Positions 12,396-15,368 of a stretch of 15,368 bases of DNA are shown one piece after another. The translations under genes were made by a program, and so were the position numbers. The notes beneath the pieces are model-generated. The model made no database searches, was not told the origin of the DNA, and saw only the letters and a list, made by a program, of their open reading frames with translations. Numbering within the stretch: the first letter of the stretch is position 1; each line of letters opens with the position of its first letter. The stretch is from JADGRQ01 sp041476585 (GTDB taxonomy: Bacteria > Pseudomonadota > Gammaproteobacteria > Burkholderiales > SG8-39), in contig JBGOTT010000066.1 in assembly GCA_041476585.1 (NCBI GenBank), forward strand, positions 1-15,368, in the 5' to 3' direction.

Positions 12396-13397
12396 ATGTT
12401 TAACCCAATTCCCGCGAAAATGCGCGCGGTCGAGATCACGCAGCCCGGCGGCCCCGAAGTCCTCAAGCCGTGCGAGCGTCCGCTGCCGCAACCCAAGGCC
12501 CGCGAAATCCTGGTGAAGGTCGAGGCCGCGGGTGTCAACCGCCCCGACCTGCTGCAGCGCATGGGCCTCTATCCGGTCCCTCCCGGCGCTTCCGACCTGC
12601 CCGGGCTCGAAGTCGCCGGCACGGTGGTCACGCTCGGCAGCGAGGCGAAGAAGTGGAACACCGGCGACAAGGTGTGCGCGCTGACGCATGGCGGCGGCTA
12701 TGCGGAGTACTGCGCCGTGCCGGAAGTGCAGGCACTGCCGGCGCCGAAGGGATTGTCGATGCTCGAGGCGGCCTCGCTGCCCGAGACCTTCTTTACGGTG
12801 TATTCCAACGTATTCGACCGCGGCGCACTCAGGCCCGGCGAAACCTTCCTCGTGCAGGGCGGTGCGTCCGGCATCGGCGTCACCGCGGTCCAGATGGTCG
12901 CGGCGATGGGCAATCGCGTTTTTGCTACGGCGGGCAGCGACGAAAAATGCGCTGCCTGCGTCAAGCTCGGCGCTGAAATTGCGATCAACTACAAGACACA
13001 GGATTTTGTCGAAGTCGTCAGGAAAGCTACCGGCGGCAACGGGGTGGACGTGATCCTCGACATGGTGGGCGGCGATTACGTGCCGCGCGAACTCAAGTGC
13101 ATGGCCGAAGAAGGCCGCCTGGTGATGATCGCCTTCCTGCGCGGCTCGAAGACGGAACTGGACCTCAACGAGCTGATGCGCAGGCGCCTGAGCATCACCG
13201 GCTCGACGCTGCGCCCGCGCCCGGTCGAGTTCAAGGGCGCAGTGGCCCGGTCGCTGCGCGAGCGCGTCTGGCCGCTGGTGGAATCGGGAAAGATCAAGCC
13301 GGTGATCTTCCGGACCTTCCCGCTCGCCCAGGCTGCCGACGCGCACCGGCTGCTCGAAGCGGGCGAGCACGTCGGCAAGATCGTCCTGACGATTTGA
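12396..13397 (+). CDS. NAD(P)H quinone oxidoreductase, PIG3-type zinc-independent MDR
   Basis: A 333-residue medium-chain dehydrogenase/reductase. The N-terminal GroES-like domain contains VEAAGVNRPDLLQRMGLYPVP (42-62) followed by PGLEVAGTVV (69-78), the PIG3-type pattern (NRPDLLQR-G-YPPP). The Rossmann motif VQGGASGIGVTAVQ (153-166) binds NADPH. No zinc-ligand cysteines are present. The family reduces quinones, typically by one electron, in the cytoplasm. The ATG at 12396 gives a seven-residue extension before the conserved KMRAVEI; the ATG at 12420 is a possible alternative because neither has a good ribosome-binding site. It is divergent from the GGDEF gene and is followed at once by a strong hairpin. 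Confidence 0.9.
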   Translation: MFNPIPAKMRAVEITQPGGPEVLKPCERPLPQPKAREILVKVEAAGVNRPDLLQRMGLYPVPPGASDLPGLEVAGTVVTLGSEAKKWNTGDKVCALTHGGGYAEYCAVPEVQALPAPKGLSMLEAASLPETFFTVYSNVFDRGALRPGETFLVQGGASGIGVTAVQMVAAMGNRVFATAGSDEKCAACVKLGAEIAINYKTQDFVEVVRKATGGNGVDVILDMVGGDYVPRELKCMAEEGRLVMIAFLRGSKTELDLNELMRRRLSITGSTLRPRPVEFKGAVARSLRERVWPLVESGKIKPVIFRTFPLAQAADAHRLLEAGEHVGKIVLTI

Positions 13398-13398
13398 C

Positions 13399-13435
13399 CC
13401 TTCGTCGCTGCCGCGCACGCGGGAGCGCGCGAAGG
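13399..13435 (+). terminator. Long hairpin just after the quinone oxidoreductase stop
   Basis: Arms CCTTCG, CGCT and CCGCG (13399-13415) pair in order with CGCGG, AGCG and CGAAGG (13418-13435), interrupted by a small 1x2 internal loop and one G-G mismatch. The stem is about 14 bp with a tetraloop and begins two bases after the TGA. The run of Ts is displaced (ATTCATTTTATTC about 15 bp later), so it is a good but not classic intrinsic terminator. Confidence 0.55.
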
Positions 13436-13507
13436 CGGCCAGCACTTCGCATTCATTTTATTCATCCTTGTCCTGAATTTTTATCGCTTTAAGTCGCCGG
13501 CGGTCGG

Positions 13508-13522
13508 ATGCATTATTTGCAT
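13508..13522. promoter_or_regulatory. Short palindrome upstream of the DUF2917 operon
   Basis: ATGCA (13508-13512) and TGCAT (13518-13522) flank TTATT. The centre includes CATTAT, a four-of-six match to a -10 box, 23 bp before the DUF2917 ATG. It may be the promoter or an operator of the downstream cluster; the stretch before it (13445-13490) is AT-rich for this genome. Confidence 0.3.
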
Positions 13523-13544
13523 ACGAAAACGCAAGGAGACGGCC

Positions 13545-13775
13545 ATGAAACTCGAACTTCAATCCGGCGGCCTGAGGCTCGACCCCGGCCAACTGCTGAA
13601 AGTGCTGGACGGCGCGGGAAGCACGGTACGCGCGCTCGAATGCTCGATCTGGATCACCGAGGAAAACCAGCTGCGCGACGTGGTCCTCGAGTCCGGCGGC
13701 AGCTATCGCCTGCACCAGCATGGAACTGCCATCGTGCATGCGCTGGGTGGGAGCGCCTCGGTCGCGCTGAGTTGA
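13545..13775 (+). CDS. DUF2917 family protein
   Basis: A 76-residue protein matching the DUF2917 pattern: a short beta-rich domain with ECSIWITEENQLRDVVLESG (32-51), then a YRLHQHG turn (54-60) and IVHALGGSASVAL (63-75). It resembles a small cupin-like half-barrel in pattern, but no metal-binding set is evident and its function is unknown. The start is clear: AAGGAG lies seven bases before the ATG. It is the first gene of a tight + strand cluster, with 11 bp to the next ATG. Confidence 0.85.
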   Translation: MKLELQSGGLRLDPGQLLKVLDGAGSTVRALECSIWITEENQLRDVVLESGGSYRLHQHGTAIVHALGGSASVALS

Positions 13776-13786
13776 AAGGAACGGCC

Positions 13787-13966
13787 ATGAACGATCTGAC
13801 ATATGAACGGGATTTGAGCGATGCAAGACTGCACCACGAGCTGGATGCCGCCGCAAGGCGGGAGCGGGCGACGATCCTGAAGCGCTTCCTCGCGCAGTCG
13901 GCTGACGCGCTGCTTGGACAGCGCCGCACCAAACCCCTCGAACAATTGTGCGTGGCCTGCGGGTGA
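13787..13966 (+). CDS. Small 59-residue orphan protein
   Basis: I do not recognise this protein. The ATG at 13787 has AAAGGA seven bases upstream and lies 11 bp after the DUF2917 stop. The product is highly charged and probably helical (DLSDARLHHELDAAARRERATILKRF region, about 9-34) and ends in a short tail with two cysteines, CVACG (55-59). The paired cysteines could bind a metal or form a disulfide. The GNAT GTG start follows 3 bp after the stop. Its strong ribosome-binding site and operon position argue that it is real. Confidence 0.7.
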   Translation: MNDLTYERDLSDARLHHELDAAARRERATILKRFLAQSADALLGQRRTKPLEQLCVACG

Positions 13967-13969
13967 GCC

Positions 13970-14938
13970 GTGACCGCCGGTCTCGCGCAGTCGATTGAGG
14001 CCCGCCGTCCGCACGACGCGCTTGTCGTACGCGCGGCCGGTCCGCAGGACGAGCAGGACATCCAGGCACTGGTGCGCCGGCTGTCGCCCAGAAGCCGGTA
14101 TCTGCGCTTCTTTAACGGCATCCGCGAGCTTTCGCCCGTTTGGCTGGAGCACTTCACCCGCGCGGCGCCGCGGAGCGAATACACGCTGCTCGCGCTGATG
14201 CCGGATCGCGGCAGACTGATTCCCGTCGGCATGGCGCAATACGCCGCCGACCCCTACCCCCGTCGCGGCGAGTTCGCGGTCGTTGTCGACGATGCCTGGC
14301 AGGGCCTCGGAATCGGTACCCGCCTGATCCATGAACTGGTGCGTGTCGCGCGCGAAGCCGGGATCGAGCGGATCGAAGGTTCAGTGCTGGTCGAGAACCA
14401 GCCCATGCTGCGCCTGATGCGCAGCATGGGGTTCGAAGTCCGCCGCGACCCGGAAAGCGCGTTGTACTTGCGCGTTTCGCGAGGGCTTGCGCAAACCACA
14501 ATTCATTGTAAAGGAGGAAACCATGCCGCTCGTTCGCATCTCGCTGCTCAGAGGCAAATCCGCGGAATACCGCCGCAAGGTCCGCGACGCGGTGCACCAG
14601 GCACTGGTGGAGACCATCAGCGTTCCGGCAAAAGACCGCTTCCAGCTCATCACCCGGCACGACCCCGAGGATTTCATCTACGACACGGATTATCTCGGCA
14701 TGCAGCGCAGCGGCAACATCGTGATCATCCAGATCACGCTGAGCACCGGGCGCTCGGTCGAACTGAAGCGCGCCCTGTATCGGCGCATCGCCGAGGGGCT
14801 CGCCGACGAGGTGGGCTTGCGGCCCGAGGACGTCTGGATAAACCTGATGGAAGTGCCGAAGGAAAACTGGTCGTTCGGCAATGGCGTCGCGTCCTACGCG
14901 CCGGAACAGCCGGTCGCCGCCTGAACGGACGCAAATAG
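13970..14938 (+). CDS. GNAT acetyltransferase, reading frame runs through the next gene
   Basis: The first about 175 residues form a complete GNAT domain: RAAGPQDEQDIQALVRRLSP (21-40), SRYLRFF (42-48, a pattern seen in Pat-like protein acetyltransferases), and acetyl-CoA motif A VVVDDAWQGLGIGTRLI (104-120, with QGLGIG at 111-116). The closing strand is RSMGFEVRRD and ALYLRVSRGL. The domain is finished by about 14490, but no in-frame stop occurs until 14936-14938. The 322-residue frame therefore covers the entire tautomerase gene in another frame, adding about 145 Arg/His/Pro/Gly-rich residues that look like an out-of-frame translation. Codon 175 is CAA, one transition from TAA. The start is GTG, 3 bp after the upstream stop. 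The true product is either a long fusion-like protein or reflects a recent stop loss or frameshift. Confidence 0.75.
   Translation: MTAGLAQSIEARRPHDALVVRAAGPQDEQDIQALVRRLSPRSRYLRFFNGIRELSPVWLEHFTRAAPRSEYTLLALMPDRGRLIPVGMAQYAADPYPRRGEFAVVVDDAWQGLGIGTRLIHELVRVAREAGIERIEGSVLVENQPMLRLMRSMGFEVRRDPESALYLRVSRGLAQTTIHCKGGNHAARSHLAAQRQIRGIPPQGPRRGAPGTGGDHQRSGKRPLPAHHPARPRGFHLRHGLSRHAAQRQHRDHPDHAEHRALGRTEARPVSAHRRGARRRGGLAARGRLDKPDGSAEGKLVVRQWRRVLRAGTAGRRLNGRK
14523..14924 (+). CDS. Tautomerase-superfamily protein (Tautomerase_2-like)
   Basis: A 133-residue protein of the 4-oxalocrotonate tautomerase superfamily, of the longer type that includes malonate semialdehyde decarboxylase (about 130 residues). 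It begins Met-Pro, and after Met removal Pro1 would be the catalytic base. The MPLVRISLLRG start, VRDAVHQALVETI (20-32), RFQLITRHD (39-47) and IVIIQITLSTGRS (66-78) fit the two beta-alpha-beta repeats. The ATG at 14523 is preferred over upstream starts because it places Pro next to Met and is preceded by a near-perfect AAAGGAGG. The gene lies wholly inside the run-on GNAT frame. The substrate is unknown; keto-enol tautomerisation or decarboxylation is likely. Confidence 0.9.
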   Translation: MPLVRISLLRGKSAEYRRKVRDAVHQALVETISVPAKDRFQLITRHDPEDFIYDTDYLGMQRSGNIVIIQITLSTGRSVELKRALYRRIAEGLADEVGLRPEDVWINLMEVPKENWSFGNGVASYAPEQPVAA

Positions 14939-14961
14939 CGCCTCGCACCGGCCGCAGCGAC

Positions 14962-14967
14962 TAAAAT
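14962..14967 (+). promoter_or_regulatory. Possible -10 box of the SDR gene
   Basis: TAAAAT matches the -10 consensus at five of six positions and lies 26 bp before the SDR ATG, giving a leader of about 20 nt that contains AAGGAA. No -35 hexamer of quality is found, and the gene may also be read from the upstream cluster. Confidence 0.35.
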
Positions 14968-14993
14968 GTGCGTTTCCCTCCAAGGAAGCGCGC

Positions 14994-15368
14994 ATGTTCA
15001 GGGACGGCCTGCTCAAAGGCAAACGCATCCTGATCACCGGCGGCGGCACCGGCCTGGGCAAGGAAATCGCTACCAGGTATCTCCAGCTCGGCGCGGAAGT
15101 GTGGATCGGCGGCCGGCGCGGCGGCACGCTCGACGCAACCGCCAAGGAGCTGATGGCGAAGCACGGCGGCACGGTTAAGACGCACGCGGTGGACATCCGC
15201 GACGCGCAGGCCGTGGACGCGATGATCGAGCGCATCTGGACCGAATCCGGGCCGCTCACCGGGCTGGTGAACAACGCCGCGGGCAATTTCATCAGCCCGA
15301 CCAAAGATCTCACGCCCAACGGCTTCAACGCGATCGCCAACATCGTGTTCCACGGCACGTTCTACGTG
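14994..15368 (+). CDS. Short-chain dehydrogenase, 2,4-dienoyl-CoA reductase-like (partial, 3' end outside window)
   Basis: The first 125 residues of an SDR of probably 260-300 residues. The Rossmann motif TGGGTGLGK (15-23) binds NAD(P)H, with the following strand AEVWIGGRR (34-42) whose arginines favour NADPH. The NNAAGNFISPTKDLTPNGF segment (93-111) matches the 2,4-dienoyl-CoA reductase (DECR) branch, in which NNAAGNF is characteristic. The catalytic Ser-Tyr-Lys part is beyond the window. The ATG at 14994 follows AAGGAA at a suitable distance. Reduction of polyunsaturated enoyl-CoA is inferred and fits the other acyl-CoA genes in the window. Confidence 0.9.
   Translation, partial: MFRDGLLKGKRILITGGGTGLGKEIATRYLQLGAEVWIGGRRGGTLDATAKELMAKHGGTVKTHAVDIRDAQAVDAMIERIWTESGPLTGLVNNAAGNFISPTKDLTPNGFNAIANIVFHGTFYV

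Noticed and set aside
12383..12403. Six-codon reading frame (MANHNV) overlapping the quinone oxidoreductase start
   Set aside because: It could be a leader peptide if translation starts at 12420, but it has no ribosome-binding site and such short frames are expected by chance.

Overview
The window is GC-rich, densely packed bacterial chromosome of betaproteobacterial character, probably Burkholderiales or a near relative. This rests on the gene families (YdcH/DUF465, DUF2917, DUF1499, a DUF6515-like secreted protein, an APH/acyl-CoA dehydrogenase pair, a PIG3-type quinone oxidoreductase), frequent GTG/TTG starts and TAAAAT-type -10 boxes. The species cannot be named from sequence alone. I see no rRNA, tRNA, CRISPR array, prophage or transposase gene. 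No stretch longer than 300 bases lacks a gene; the longest gap is 3078-3270.

Layout. Positions 1-3077 (minus strand) hold five co-directional genes: a secreted intradiol-type dioxygenase, a YdcH-like small coiled-coil protein, D-aminoacyl-tRNA deacylase (dtd), an APH-fold kinase-like protein and an acyl-CoA dehydrogenase cut by the window edge. The last two resemble a split form of the kinase-dehydrogenase fusion ACAD10/ACAD11. Positions 3271-6237 hold an HD-domain phosphohydrolase (+), an exported HtrA-like protein that has lost two of its three catalytic residues (-), and a divergent endonuclease/exonuclease/phosphatase-family protein (+). Positions 6384-8834 hold a secreted Tyr/Pro-rich protein (+), a DUF1499 protein (-), an unrecognised 110-residue protein (+) and a crotonase-fold protein lacking the usual hydratase glutamates (-).

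Positions 8835-9728 carry a Phd/VapC-type toxin-antitoxin pair. It sits inside what looks like a former short intergenic region: an exact 19-bp direct repeat lies on both sides (8856-8874 and 9685-9703). Directly downstream is a two-gene unit, a DhlA-type haloalkane dehalogenase overlapping by ATGA with a serine/threonine dehydratase-like PLP enzyme (to 11587). Positions 11634-13397 hold a short GGDEF diguanylate cyclase (-) divergent from a quinone oxidoreductase (+) that ends in a strong hairpin.

Positions 13545-14924 form a tight + strand cluster: DUF2917 protein, a 59-residue orphan, a GNAT acetyltransferase and a tautomerase. The GNAT frame has no stop at its domain end and runs through the whole tautomerase gene in another frame. 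The window closes with the start of a short-chain dehydrogenase resembling 2,4-dienoyl-CoA reductase.

The metabolic theme is acyl-CoA, organic acid and xenobiotic or aromatic breakdown (acyl-CoA dehydrogenase, crotonase, dienoyl-CoA reductase-like SDR, intradiol dioxygenase, dehalogenase, tautomerase), mixed with housekeeping and orphan genes. No large novel system is evident. The best leads are the repeat-flanked toxin-antitoxin module, the degenerate HtrA protein, the dehalogenase-dehydratase pair, the stop-less GNAT gene and the split kinase-dehydrogenase pair.
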